Shown: in pieces, positions 8,993 through 17,825 of the stretch
Numbering within the stretch: the first letter of the stretch is position 1
Layout of the letters: the number at the start of each line of letters is the position of its first letter
Origin: Desulfosporosinus acidiphilus SJ4
GTDB lineage: Bacteria > Bacillota > Desulfitobacteriia > Desulfitobacteriales > Desulfitobacteriaceae
Length of the DNA stretch: 64,000 nucleotides
Reading direction: 5' to 3'
NCBI RefSeq assembly: GCF_000255115.2
Contig: NC_018068.1
Span: forward strand, 558,001-622,000
Notes under the pieces: generated by a model
What the model was told of the DNA's origin: nothing
Databases searched by the model: none
What the model saw: the letters and a program-made list of their open reading frames with translations, nothing else
Program-made: the position numbers and the translations under genes

Positions 8993-9310
8993 ATATACTC
9001 ACCTCAACTATTGTCATCATGCACATAGTATTAATACATACGTATTCTGCGTTATTGTAAAAAGTCCTTCTTTTACTAACTAAAAAAGAAAAAACTTCTG
9101 AGATGATTCAACACATTAAAAACCGCAGTACGAAACATGACTTAGTTTAGTAACTGGCCCTAGATAATATAAATTAGGCAATTTCTTATGGTATGGTTGT
9201 ACCTCTAATAATAGGTGTTAAAAATTAAAGCGATCCGAAAATTCGGTTGTATTTTAAAATTTACCTTATATAATTAAGTTATTACTTAAATGGTTAGGCG
9301 GTTTGATAAG
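8993..9310. other. Intergenic region between PadR and ArsR genes
   Basis: AT-rich divergent promoter region. A perfect GTATTAATAC palindrome at 9028-9037 could be a PadR operator. I see no RNA gene or coding frame here. Confidence 0.4.
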
Positions 9311-9769
9311 ATGGAACTCTTGGAAACACTAAAAATTTTGGCGGATGATACACGATTCAAAATCATTCAATTGTTAATATCAAATGATTTTTGTGTGGGG
9401 GCACTGGCAAGGACGTTAGGCATATCGGAAGCCGCCGTTTCCCAACACATTCAAGTATTAAGGAGAGGAGGGTTTTTAAGAGGGGAAAAACGTGGTTACT
9501 GGACGCATTATGTAGTAGAAAAAAATATCCTTATCCAAATGGCAGATGAGCTTAAAGTATTATCAATACCACCCGTAAATAAGCAGTTTATTTGCCTTCG
9601 GGAGTCCATGAATAAAGATAATAATTTAGGAGGGAGAAATATGTGTAAATGTAAATGTGAGCATCCGGAAAAGCTACAAGGAAAACCAGGGGATTGTAGT
9701 AAAAAGCAAATACAAGAATGTCACGGTGATGAAAATCATTCTTGCGATAGTGAGAAAAAAGAGAAATAG
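9311..9769 (+). CDS. ArsR-family regulator with Cys-rich C-terminal tail
   Basis: 152 residues from the ATG at 9311; an ATG at 9290 is in frame but has no ribosome-binding site. Residues 1-85 are a standard ArsR/SmtB winged helix (LKILADDTRFKIIQLL, SEAAVSQHIQVLRRGGF). After about residue 110 comes a Cys-rich segment, MCKCKCEHPEKLQGK, then further Cys and His. A perfect ribosome-binding site and ATG (9641) lie inside the frame just before this segment, so the tail can also be made as a separate protein. It precedes the second CHR transporter, which it may regulate. Confidence 0.85.
   Translation: MELLETLKILADDTRFKIIQLLISNDFCVGALARTLGISEAAVSQHIQVLRRGGFLRGEKRGYWTHYVVEKNILIQMADELKVLSIPPVNKQFICLRESMNKDNNLGGRNMCKCKCEHPEKLQGKPGDCSKKQIQECHGDENHSCDSEKKEK
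9641..9769 (+). CDS. Internal in-frame start: 42-residue Cys-rich protein
   Basis: AGGAGGGAG (9628-9636) precedes the ATG at 9641 by about 5 bases. The product is 42 residues with six Cys and several His, beginning MCKCKCEHPEK. It is in the same frame as the ArsR gene, with no stop between, so it is either a separate small metal-binding protein or one that became joined to ArsR by loss of a stop codon. Small stand-alone proteins of this type occur in Clostridia as far as I recall; not checked. Confidence 0.5.
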   Translation: MCKCKCEHPEKLQGKPGDCSKKQIQECHGDENHSCDSEKKEK

Positions 9770-9783
9770 AATTATACAAGCAT

Positions 9784-9826
9784 GGGAGCAGGCATAATTT
9801 TAAGATATTATCCTGCTCCCTTTCTC
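9784..9826 (+). terminator. Terminator after ArsR gene
   Basis: GGGAGCAGG and CCTGCTCCC form a 9-bp stem with a 19-base loop, followed by TTTCTCC. Confidence 0.7.
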
Positions 9827-9943
9827 CATACTTAAATAAAACTAATCGGTTATTGTACGATTCAAAACTCATAATCAATCAAGGTAAGCGCTTTTTTGAA
9901 TTCTTCATAAAGTATGGTTTATAAATTAAGGGGGCATAAAGAA

Positions 9944-11137
9944 GTGACTGCATTCTCTCAGTCTCAGAAAAAGCAAATAAGTTTGCAGGAAATTTTCTGG
10001 GCTTTTTTTAAGATGGGTTTAACAGCTTTCGGCCCAACAATGGCGGCAGAAGCAAAAAAGAATATAGTAAAGCGTAAACAGTGGCTCAATGAACAGGAAT
10101 TCCTTAATGGTCTAGCATTGGCCCAATTTATCCCCGGTGCCACTTTTGTCACCTTAACAATCTTCATGGGCTACCGCTTGAGGCGTCTGGCGGGTGCTGT
10201 AGCGAGTTTCACGGGGTTCCTTTTGCCCCCTACGGCATTGATGATTTTGTTGTCATACCTGTATTTTAGTTACAGTAATTTACCACTGGTGGCGATAGCC
10301 TTCCGTGGATTGGAAGCAATAGTAGTGGCACTAATCGTTAACGCAATCGTTGACCTGGGCCGTTCTGCGATTAAAGATTGGCAAACATTGTTTGTGGCGG
10401 TAGTGTCGCTGACGATAGCTTGCTTTAATCAAAATGTATTTTTGATTATCCTTTTGGCCGCCTTTCTAAGTATTATTGTATTCTCACCATGGAAAAGGGA
10501 ACCGTCGGTAAAGAGAGCTGAAATAGCAGAGGGGGTTTTTCACTGGCGTGAAATAGCCATTGTATTGGCGGTTGCCATAGGTATTGTCGGTATATCTGCC
10601 TTGTATCCAGTGCTCTTACAATTGGAAAACGCCTTTTTCTGGATCGGATTTCTAGTCTTCGGTAACGGATTCACGATGATTCCCATGATTCAGCAGCAGG
10701 TAGTCAATGTCCATCACTGGCTTAACCTGGATCAGTTTACGGCCGGTATTGCTCTAGGTCAGATTACTCCAGGCCCTATTCTTATCACAGCTACTTTTAT
10801 CGGCTATAAAGTTGCTGGGGTATTGGGAGCTATAGTGGCCACTTTAGCTATTTTTTATCATTGCTTCGTAATGATTATTCCAGTTATGCCCATCTATGCC
10901 AAGATTAAAGACAATCCCTGGGTCAAAGCAATCTTTAAGGGTTTAGTGGCATCCTTCGTCGGCTTGATGGTGGTGGTAGCAATCGGCATGGGCCGGAACA
11001 GTCTGACTGATTATACAACAACGGTACTGTCCGTTGCTGCTCTGGCAGTGCTTCGCTTGACTAAAATTGATGTATTATGGGTTGTATTCGGGGGGACAAG
11101 TATATTTCTGTTACTTGCCAAGGTGTTTGGGTTGTAA
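9944..11137 (+). CDS. chrA: Chromate transporter, full-length CHR family (second copy)
   Basis: 397 residues from a GTG at 9944 with AAGGGGG 9 bases upstream; the ATG at 9914 has no ribosome-binding site. Two CHR halves are seen, with FIPGATFVTLTIFMGY in the first and ITPGPILITATFIGYK in the second. It is a diverged paralogue of the leftward copy at 6212-7474. The ArsR gene lies upstream with a terminator between, so it probably has its own promoter near 9840-9930. Chromate as substrate is a family assumption. Confidence 0.88.
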   Translation: MTAFSQSQKKQISLQEIFWAFFKMGLTAFGPTMAAEAKKNIVKRKQWLNEQEFLNGLALAQFIPGATFVTLTIFMGYRLRRLAGAVASFTGFLLPPTALMILLSYLYFSYSNLPLVAIAFRGLEAIVVALIVNAIVDLGRSAIKDWQTLFVAVVSLTIACFNQNVFLIILLAAFLSIIVFSPWKREPSVKRAEIAEGVFHWREIAIVLAVAIGIVGISALYPVLLQLENAFFWIGFLVFGNGFTMIPMIQQQVVNVHHWLNLDQFTAGIALGQITPGPILITATFIGYKVAGVLGAIVATLAIFYHCFVMIIPVMPIYAKIKDNPWVKAIFKGLVASFVGLMVVVAIGMGRNSLTDYTTTVLSVAALAVLRLTKIDVLWVVFGGTSIFLLLAKVFGL

Positions 11138-11188
11138 GAATTATTAAGGGCTTTACACAAACCAATATTTAAGAAGGGGTGATTGACA

Positions 11189-11239
11189 ATGTCTGCATGT
11201 ACTGAAAATTGCTATACTGCTTCAGCAAAAAAACATTAA
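11189..11239 (+). CDS. Possible 16-residue Cys-containing peptide
   Basis: ATG preceded by AAGGGGTGA at a 6-base spacing; the product MSACTENCYTASAKKH has two Cys. It stands between the CHR transporter and the MFS pseudogene. It may be a leader peptide or the start of a lost gene. Confidence 0.25.
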   Translation: MSACTENCYTASAKKH

Positions 11240-11275
11240 AAATCAAATAAGTGGATAGATAGGAGGGCAGATAAA

Positions 11276-11705
11276 ATGGAACAAAATTTTTGCTAATTCT
11301 TGGCATAGCTGGTTTCACGGTAATGGCAGATAACTGGGTGGTTTCTCCTATCCTACCAGCCATTAGTAATAGCTTTAATGTGGCTGCTATTCAAGCTGAT
11401 GTGTTGATTACTGCCTATATGATTCCCTTTGGTCTCTTTCAATTGGTGTTCGGTCCTCTGGCGGATCGGTTCGGTAAACGCCAGGTGATTAACATAGCCA
11501 TGTTTTGCTTTGTCGTATCTACTGCCCTTTGCACCATCGCCAGTAGCCTTTCGGATCTGACCGTTTACCGGGCTTTAACCGGTTTTACCTGACTTACTGT
11601 CTAGGGTTACTGGTATTGTTGGTTGCAACTTATATATTCATGAGCCACGATCAAAAAGATTTATCCAATTCACAGCTTCATACCAATACAAATAAAATGG
11701 TTTAA
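11276..11705 (+). pseudogene. MFS transporter pseudogene
   Basis: A good ribosome-binding site (AGGAGGG) precedes the ATG at 11276, but the frame stops after six codons. A one-base deletion in CAAAATTTTTG explains this: from 11290 the next frame gives a typical MFS start (GIAGFTVMADNWVVSPILPA, then GPLADRFGKR) that stops at 11592. Downstream, another frame gives GLLVLLVATYIF and a hydrophilic tail ending at 11705, as at an MFS C-terminus. About 250 residues between are missing, so the gene has a frameshift and a large internal deletion. Confidence 0.8.
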
Positions 11706-12176
11706 TAAATATGTTCAACGAGAGTTTCATAATACCTATTGAGTTATAAAGGTGAATGAGGTTGGCTGCTTCTCTCCGAAAAATCAGATTCTAGATTAGT
11801 TTTGCTTTAAATACAAATATTTGTTTTTTAGGCTATTTTCTAAAGCCTTTGATGGAAGGTATATTACCATAAGTAAAACTGAGATATTCTATGGGGTGCC
11901 CTTTACTGTTTAACTGCACAAAGAACTGATTTTAACAGATGATTTTTTTTAGGGTTACCAACTATTCCAATACGTACTAACAAGCTTAATATAGTAGAAA
12001 ATTCTAGATCTAGTTTTAAATCTATTTCCATGAAAAGAGGTTAGGGCGTAATATTAATGCTCTATTCATGTTAAGTGGCTTTAGTTAATTTAATAAAAGG
12101 CAGGGCATTCTGAACAAGCGACAATGTCTAGAAGGATATTCCTCTTGGTTATCATTAGAAAAATGGAGGAGAAAGT
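11706..12176. other. AT-rich intergenic region before PTS gene
   Basis: No coding frame, tRNA or clear riboswitch is visible. The last 20 bases carry the ribosome-binding site of the PTS gene. No RAT/LicT-type antiterminator site was recognised. Confidence 0.4.
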
Positions 12177-13505
12177 ATGTCTAAAGAGAGAGGGTTGTCG
12201 AAAAAAATTCTTAATGCCTTTGGTGGCAAGGAAAACATAAAAGCAGTTACGTATAATATGAACAGTTTGAGTTTGACGGTTGTTAATAACGGACAAGTAA
12301 ATGAAGAGGGTCTCAAGAAAATTAAGGAAGTAATAAGATTGGTTGAAGATTCCGACCAATTGCAAGTTATTTTGGGTCCGGGTTTGGCTAATAAAGTTGC
12401 AGCGGAAATAACTGCTCTCATCAGAATGCAAATGATTGACGTTCAAAACCCCAAATCTATAATAAGCGATAATAGGCAGACGCCATATGAAATGTTTCTG
12501 CGTAAACTATCGAGCATTTTTATTCCTCTAATTCCTGCTATTGTTGCTTCCGGTATGATCACGAGTTTAACCAACGTGGCTATACAGATGGGGATAACTC
12601 CAGAAAGTCTAATCATCAATATCCTTAAAACTCTTGGTAACGGCATTTTTGCTTACCTTGCAATCTTTGTCGGCATTAATGCCTCCAAGGAATTCGGTGG
12701 TACTCCAGCCATGGGAGGTTTGGCCGGTGTGCTCTTAATCAACCCGGCGATAGCTAATATCAAGATTTCCGGGGTTGCCTTAATTCCTGGTCAGGGTGGG
12801 ATCATTGGGGTACTGCTGGTTGCCTGGTTTATGAGCTGGGTTGAAAAACAATTGCGTAAAATAATTCCCAATGCTATAGATATTATTGCGACTCCGGCAT
12901 TAACCTTGTTGATCACTGGCTTTGCCACGTATATTTTCCTGCAACCCATTGCGGGTTATTTGTCTGATGGCATTGTCTACGCCTTTAAAAGTTTAACTAA
13001 TGGCGGTGCCATTGCGGGCTTCATCCTAGCGGGAACAAACGTGCCGTTGGTCATAACAGGGTTGCATCATGGCTTAAATCCTGTGAATATGGAATTTCTG
13101 AATACGTTTAGACAGAATCCTTTACAACCTATCATGGCGATGGGAGGAGCAGGACAGGTAGGGGCAACGTTTGCGGTATATGTCAAGACCAAAAACCAGA
13201 GACTTAAAAACATCATCAAAGGCGCTTTACCGGTTGGAATTCTGGGCATTGGCGAACCCCTTATCTACGGTGTAACTTTGCCTCTCGGACGCCCCTTTGT
13301 AACAGCTTGCATCGGGGCTGCTTTCGGTGGTGCTGTTCAGGCTAGTTTCCATGTATCTACCATTGCCATGGGGGTGTCCGGATTGCTACTTACTTTCCTG
13401 ATTAAAAACGGGAGTGCCTTTTACTATCTCCTGGGTATTTGTGTTGCCTATGTCGCTTCGTTCTTGGCTACTTGGTTTGTGGGCTTTGACGATCCTAGGG
13501 AATGA
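12177..13505 (+). CDS. PTS EIIBC-type sugar permease with degenerate EIIB
   Basis: 442 residues, ATG preceded by GGAGGAG. Residues 1-80 align with a glucose/sucrose-type EIIB domain (ILNAFGGKENIKAVT), but the phosphorylated Cys of the HCxTRLR motif is Asn27 and the following residues are MNSLSL. Residues 100-440 form the EIIC domain, with TGLHHGLNPVNMEF and GIGEPLIYGV near the substrate site, as in ScrA, TreP and MurP. No EIIA, kinase or hydrolase lies nearby. With no Cys the protein could not take phosphate through its own EIIB. It may use another EIIB or transport without phosphorylation; both are inference. Confidence 0.85.
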   Translation: MSKERGLSKKILNAFGGKENIKAVTYNMNSLSLTVVNNGQVNEEGLKKIKEVIRLVEDSDQLQVILGPGLANKVAAEITALIRMQMIDVQNPKSIISDNRQTPYEMFLRKLSSIFIPLIPAIVASGMITSLTNVAIQMGITPESLIINILKTLGNGIFAYLAIFVGINASKEFGGTPAMGGLAGVLLINPAIANIKISGVALIPGQGGIIGVLLVAWFMSWVEKQLRKIIPNAIDIIATPALTLLITGFATYIFLQPIAGYLSDGIVYAFKSLTNGGAIAGFILAGTNVPLVITGLHHGLNPVNMEFLNTFRQNPLQPIMAMGGAGQVGATFAVYVKTKNQRLKNIIKGALPVGILGIGEPLIYGVTLPLGRPFVTACIGAAFGGAVQASFHVSTIAMGVSGLLLTFLIKNGSAFYYLLGICVAYVASFLATWFVGFDDPRE

Positions 13506-13619
13506 ATGGTAAGTACATTAATGAAATTTATTCCTAGAAAAGACATAGTTCATGGGTATTCTTCAAGAACTGAGCTAAATATTCAGGCATGCGTTTGAAC
13601 AAGTTTTTGCGCAACAACC

Positions 13620-13636
13620 TACTATTGACCTTAGTA
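13620..13636 (+). promoter_or_regulatory. Candidate BlaI-type operator
   Basis: TACTA and TAGTA half-sites separated by seven bases (TTGACCT) form a perfect 5-bp dyad 44 bases ahead of the BlaI-like gene. TTGACC within it resembles a -35 box. The assignment rests on symmetry and position only. Confidence 0.35.
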
Positions 13637-13679
13637 AGTTGACGATGTATCATTAAACTTGAATTGGAGGTGACCTGAG

Positions 13680-14111
13680 TTGAATAGGATGAATTTTTCC
13701 TTTCGACCCAATAAAAAAGGCTTTGAAAAAATTCTTGGGGAATTAGAGACCCAAGTCATGGAGATTGTTTGGCGGAGAGAGGAAGTGAGTGTGCGGGAGG
13801 TATTCGATGAGTTGAACCAAAAAAGGCCTCTTGCTTATACAACTGTTCTTACCACAATGAAAAACCTTTACTTGAAGAAACTTCTAGAGCGCAGACAAAG
13901 TGGTATAGCTTTCATTTATGTTCCTGTATACACCCGGGATGAACTGAGCCGTTTAGCGGTAGAAGAGGTTGTAAATGGACTTTTGAACGATTTTGCGCAA
14001 CCGTTTATAGCTTGTCTCACCAACCTCCATCATAAAGACGAACTTTCTGATATCGTAGGGCAATTGGAGCAATTACTTAAGGAAAAGGGCAAAGGGGATA
14101 GCAGTCAATGA
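13680..14111 (+). CDS. BlaI/MecI/CopY-family repressor
   Basis: 143 residues from a TTG with GGAGGTGA 6 bases upstream. The winged helix shows LGELETQVMEIVWRREEVSVREV and YTTVLTTMKNLYLKK, both hallmarks of the Penicillinase_R family. The C-terminal half should dimerise. It overlaps the M56 sensor-peptidase gene by four bases (ATGA), the usual BlaI-BlaR1 arrangement. In the classical system the membrane peptidase triggers repressor loss when an antibiotic binds. Here the likely targets are this operon and the ABC genes beginning at 15288. Confidence 0.93.
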   Translation: MNRMNFSFRPNKKGFEKILGELETQVMEIVWRREEVSVREVFDELNQKRPLAYTTVLTTMKNLYLKKLLERRQSGIAFIYVPVYTRDELSRLAVEEVVNGLLNDFAQPFIACLTNLHHKDELSDIVGQLEQLLKEKGKGDSSQ

Positions 14112-15115
14112 ACCACTATCTGGGGATTTTTCTGATTTACCCATATTTTAGGCAAGTGATATTAGATTCGATTTTTACATTCGGTCTAATTTGGGTAATG
14201 GTACGTGTCTTTAGCTTTAAGGAAGCCCGACTTCAAGCAGCTGTTTATTCTGCGCCACTTTTAGTTCCGGTGCTTTTGCCCTTTATCCCTGATAGCCGTT
14301 TGTATTGGGGGCCGTTTATGCTCATTCAGAACCTGCACTGGGGTCAGTTCACAGAGTTTAAATGGTTAGTGACTGTTTGCTATTTACCATTTATCGTTGC
14401 TGTTTTGCAATTACTTATTTCCTATTTAGCGTATCGCCGTATGCTGTCCGGATGCCGAGAAGTGACGGTAGAAAATGCTCCACAACTTTTTGCTCATCTT
14501 GATCCCTTGGTCAGAAAAACCGGAATCGCGAAACTACAGGTTTATATTCTGCCGCCGGAGAGGGGGGTGCAAATCTTTGTCAGCGGTATAAGGCGTCCCC
14601 TCTTGGTTATTTCCCCATTGTTATTGTCGGCCCTTTCGGATTCCGAGTTACAAGCTGTTTTAGCCCACGAATTGGCTCATTTAGTGCGTCGGGATCAGAT
14701 CGCCTCTATGGTTACATTTTTGTTACGAAGCTTGATGTTCTATAACCCTCTTCTCTATCCTCTGGTGAAATGGTTAAAAGAAGAACGGGAAAAAGCCGCT
14801 GATGCTTTAGCCACCCGTTGGACAAAAAAACCATTTGCCCTTGCCGGAGGTCTTGTCAAAGTGACCAAGCTTATGCTAGAGCAAAGACCATTATATACTT
14901 CCTATGGATTATCCACTATAGAATTAACGAGCGGGGGAGCTTTACGGGAGCGGGTGCGTCTCTTACTTGATCAGACTAACGAGCCGAGAAAAGAGATGCC
15001 CAAACGGATTTGGTTTTTCCTGGGATTGCTTTTTACATTGGAAATTGCCTTTGCCCATTGGGCTTTGTTACCGCTTAACCAGCATTTTTCCTGCGTCTTA
15101 TGGCAGTTTCATTAA
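14108..15115 (+). CDS. BlaR1/MecR1-like M56 membrane metallopeptidase
   Basis: 335 residues. Hydrophobic segments occupy about residues 5-30, 40-60, 85-110 and 300-320. The zinc site HELAH is at 187-191, followed by EEREKAADALA, as in M56 peptidases. It lacks the large extracellular penicillin-binding domain of BlaR1 (true BlaR1 is about 600 residues), so the stimulus is not necessarily a beta-lactam. It is translationally coupled to the BlaI-like repressor. Confidence 0.9.
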   Translation: MNHYLGIFLIYPYFRQVILDSIFTFGLIWVMVRVFSFKEARLQAAVYSAPLLVPVLLPFIPDSRLYWGPFMLIQNLHWGQFTEFKWLVTVCYLPFIVAVLQLLISYLAYRRMLSGCREVTVENAPQLFAHLDPLVRKTGIAKLQVYILPPERGVQIFVSGIRRPLLVISPLLLSALSDSELQAVLAHELAHLVRRDQIASMVTFLLRSLMFYNPLLYPLVKWLKEEREKAADALATRWTKKPFALAGGLVKVTKLMLEQRPLYTSYGLSTIELTSGGALRERVRLLLDQTNEPRKEMPKRIWFFLGLLFTLEIAFAHWALLPLNQHFSCVLWQFH

Positions 15116-15236
15116 ATCAATGTTCGCGTGAATATGTTAGAGTGAATGTCTGGTGACCAGAGTCCTGGAGGTATTCATTTTGGTTCTCTCAATGTATTAC
15201 ATTTAAGGGGGGGATGTTGTTTTTTTTAAAATTACC

Positions 15237-15268
15237 TACTAAGATACTACGTACTATATTGCTAAGTA
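15237..15268 (+). promoter_or_regulatory. Candidate operator ahead of the ABC operon
   Basis: Dyad-rich stretch with TACTAAG at one end, CTAAGTA at the other and TACGTA at the centre, 20 bases ahead of the first permease start. It shares TACTA half-sites with 13620-13636, which suggests control by the BlaI-like repressor. Confidence 0.35.
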
Positions 15269-15287
15269 GGAGAGGAGGAATCAGAAC

Positions 15288-16550
15288 TTGATAGGAGTTA
15301 GAATCCATTATGTCCTAAAAGAAATATTAGGTCGAAAAAACCGTTCTCTGTTAATGCTCGCAGGCTTAACACTCGGAATAACTTTTTTACTCTGTGTAAA
15401 TGCCCTGGCAAACGCTTATGATCAAGCAGCCTCAGTTCCATTACAACAGTTAGGAGCCGATTTAACTGTGCAAAAAAGTAATGGTCCGATTCCGAATAAA
15501 TTTGAGGGAGCAGTTCTCCCATGTGCTAATAACGTCATTAGCGAGCCGGAAAAAATCCGGAATATTCCGGGCGTTGAACAAGTAACTTCGGCACTGCTTT
15601 TGTGGGTTTTTGATTCAGGTCAAGATAATGCCGGTGATTTTAAGATGGTATTGGGAATTGAACCAGACAGCAACATCGGTCCTGGCAAATTAAAAGGAGG
15701 CATCCAGGCCGGTCGATATCTTACTTCTTCGGATCATAATAAAGCTATGGTGGATAAGAGTTATGCTAGTGCAAAAGGCATCAAACTCGGAGATGTTTTA
15801 CATATTTCCGGAAGAGACTTTCCAGTCATCGGGATAGTCACGACACCTTCCACCACACTGCTCGGTACAACTAACGTTTATATTTCCTTGTCCGACGCCC
15901 AGGAAATTGCCGCTAAAGCATCTGAGATTAGTCATTTCCAGCAGAATGACGTTAACGTACTGTTTATTAAAGCTGATCCAGCACGGTTGGCTTTAGTACA
16001 AGGAGCTGTCAGCAAGGCTCTGCCAGGAGTCACAGTGTCAACACCACAGAGTTTCTTGGGTATGATGGGGGGAGTCGCAGCGGCTGCCAAGCTGATCGCC
16101 AGGTTGGGAAGTTTGATCGCTGTTTTAGCCACAGGGGCTATGGTCATGCGCACTACTGCTAGCAGTATCATGGAACGTAAGCGCGATATCGCGATTATGA
16201 AGGCAGTAGGCTGGAGTGCGGCCAATGTACGTGGTCAGATAATGAGTGAGAACCTGCTTTTGGGTCTGGGCGGCGGAGTGCTGGGCTTGATTGTTTCTTA
16301 TGGTTTTACTTTACTCCTACGCGGACAAATTGTGGAAATTCCTCTGCCATGGGAACTCGATCCTTACCCACATTTCTATTTAACTAGTAGCGCAGAAAAG
16401 TTTCTCAAAGTACCCCTTGCTGTCAATCTATCCTTAACCTCAGTTATATTCGCCTTGGTCCTCGCGGTAGGATTAACCCTTTTAACGACTCTCCTGCTTG
16501 CCAGGCGTTTAACAAATATCAAACCTGCGGAGGTGTTACGTTATGATTGA
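15288..16550 (+). CDS. FtsX/MacB-type ABC transporter permease
   Basis: 420 residues from a TTG preceded by GGAGAGGAGG. One N-terminal transmembrane helix (about 18-40), a long extracellular domain (about 45-260) and three C-terminal helices follow the MacB/FtsX plan. The cytoplasmic signature IMERKRDIAIMKAVGWSAAN is clear. It overlaps the ATPase gene by 8 bases. Such permeases usually couple ATP hydrolysis to movements in the outer domain rather than moving solutes through the membrane. It is paired with a second permease at 17826. Confidence 0.9.
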   Translation: MIGVRIHYVLKEILGRKNRSLLMLAGLTLGITFLLCVNALANAYDQAASVPLQQLGADLTVQKSNGPIPNKFEGAVLPCANNVISEPEKIRNIPGVEQVTSALLLWVFDSGQDNAGDFKMVLGIEPDSNIGPGKLKGGIQAGRYLTSSDHNKAMVDKSYASAKGIKLGDVLHISGRDFPVIGIVTTPSTTLLGTTNVYISLSDAQEIAAKASEISHFQQNDVNVLFIKADPARLALVQGAVSKALPGVTVSTPQSFLGMMGGVAAAAKLIARLGSLIAVLATGAMVMRTTASSIMERKRDIAIMKAVGWSAANVRGQIMSENLLLGLGGGVLGLIVSYGFTLLLRGQIVEIPLPWELDPYPHFYLTSSAEKFLKVPLAVNLSLTSVIFALVLAVGLTLLTTLLLARRLTNIKPAEVLRYD

Positions 16551-17211
16551 AATTATAGCGGCTAAAGGAGTAGGCAAAACTTTTGGTAACCTCGATGTGG
16601 TGCGTCACGTCGATTTTAAGCTCCAAAGCGGTCAGTTTGTTGCCCTCCTAGGTCCTTCCGGTTCCGGCAAGAGTACCTTTATAGCCATGTTGAGTGGCTT
16701 GGAAAGACCATCATCCGGCGAAATATCCGTCGCTGGACGTAGTTTAACATCCTTAAGTGAGGATGATCTGTCCCTAATGCGTCGTGAGAAAATCGGTATA
16801 GTCTTTCAGTTTTTTAATTTAATTCCTACCTTGAATGCTCTGGAAAATGCGGCTTTTCCTCTTTTTCCGGTAACTCTGCCTGACAAAGAAAAGAGGCAAA
16901 AGGCTGCGAAAGCGTTAGAGTTGGTTGGCATGTCCCATCGTGCAACTCACCGCCCAGGTGAAATGAGCGGTGGAGAAAGGCAACGCATAGCCATTGCCAG
17001 AGCGTTGGTTAACGACCCCGTGATTATTCTGGCCGATGAACCGACCGGCAATCTCGATTCCACGACCGGGCAGGAGATTGTCAATCTTTTGGCTTCTTTA
17101 AGCCGAGCCCGCGGTACAGCCCTATTGGTAGCTACCCACGATGATAAATTAGCTAAGGCAGCAGAGCAAGTTATTTATATGAAAGATGGTGAGTTAGTTG
17201 AACAAACATAA
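16543..17211 (+). CDS. MacB/LolD-type ABC transporter ATPase
   Basis: 222 residues. Walker A GPSGSGKST is at about 37-45, the signature SGGERQRIAIARAL at 142-155, and Walker B IILADEPTGNLDS at 161-173. The family-typical FNLIPTLNALENAAFP Q-loop region is present. It overlaps the permease before it and the exported protein gene after it, so all four genes form one operon. Confidence 0.95.
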   Translation: MIEIIAAKGVGKTFGNLDVVRHVDFKLQSGQFVALLGPSGSGKSTFIAMLSGLERPSSGEISVAGRSLTSLSEDDLSLMRREKIGIVFQFFNLIPTLNALENAAFPLFPVTLPDKEKRQKAAKALELVGMSHRATHRPGEMSGGERQRIAIARALVNDPVIILADEPTGNLDSTTGQEIVNLLASLSRARGTALLVATHDDKLAKAAEQVIYMKDGELVEQT

Positions 17212-17821
17212 ATTTTTTGGAATGGTATTTTTAATGTTTATTGTGTCTGTCTTGATGTTTCCGGCAGCTGCCCTAGCTGCCCCTGTGAAAGTTGAAGCCT
17301 TGGGCTTTTTTGACCATCCGCCCTTGCAGCCTACTAAAGATGCCATTCAGAAAGTCTGTCAGGAATTCGGTGACCAAGTCCAACTGGTTTTTCATGTTGA
17401 GAATACAGCTGACGGTAATAAATTTATGAAAGACAATGGTTTATCGGGGCACCTGCCTGTGGTACTTTATATCGATGGTTCTGTCGCCCAAAATATCAAC
17501 GGTAAGACGGTGGTTTTTAGGGATTTTGAAGGACAGGGCTGGACCAGCCAGGATTTGGAGCAGGTTCTCAAACTCAATGTTGCCGGTCAAAAAACAGCTG
17601 TTTCCCCACCGGCTAACGCCTTGACAGAGGCCTGGAATCCGGGGGCCATCCCTCCGGGAGCAGCAGCCTTTGCTAACGGGCAGTCTCCCGGGGCTGACAA
17701 TTCATCGACAGGAAATCAATCCTCGCTTTTTCCAATCTATTTGATGGGCGCAATTATTCTCCTTCTTGTAATCATAATTATTATCAGCGTAGTGCGGCGT
17801 CCTGCAGCAGGGAGGAAGTAA
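17198..17821 (+). CDS. Exported thioredoxin-like protein with C-terminal anchor
   Basis: 207 residues from a TTG that overlaps the end of the ATPase gene; an in-frame ATG at 17221 is an alternative. A signal peptide (about 9-28, ending AAALAAP) is followed by a domain with the strand-helix pattern of thioredoxin (VKVEALGFFDHPPL, then LPVVLYIDG) but with no CxxC. A Pro/Ser/Gly-rich linker leads to a C-terminal transmembrane helix and RRPAAGRK. It probably stands on the outer face of the membrane beside the two permeases. Function unknown. Confidence 0.7.
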   Translation: MNKHKFFGMVFLMFIVSVLMFPAAALAAPVKVEALGFFDHPPLQPTKDAIQKVCQEFGDQVQLVFHVENTADGNKFMKDNGLSGHLPVVLYIDGSVAQNINGKTVVFRDFEGQGWTSQDLEQVLKLNVAGQKTAVSPPANALTEAWNPGAIPPGAAAFANGQSPGADNSSTGNQSSLFPIYLMGAIILLLVIIIIISVVRRPAAGRK

Positions 17822-17825
17822 AGGT

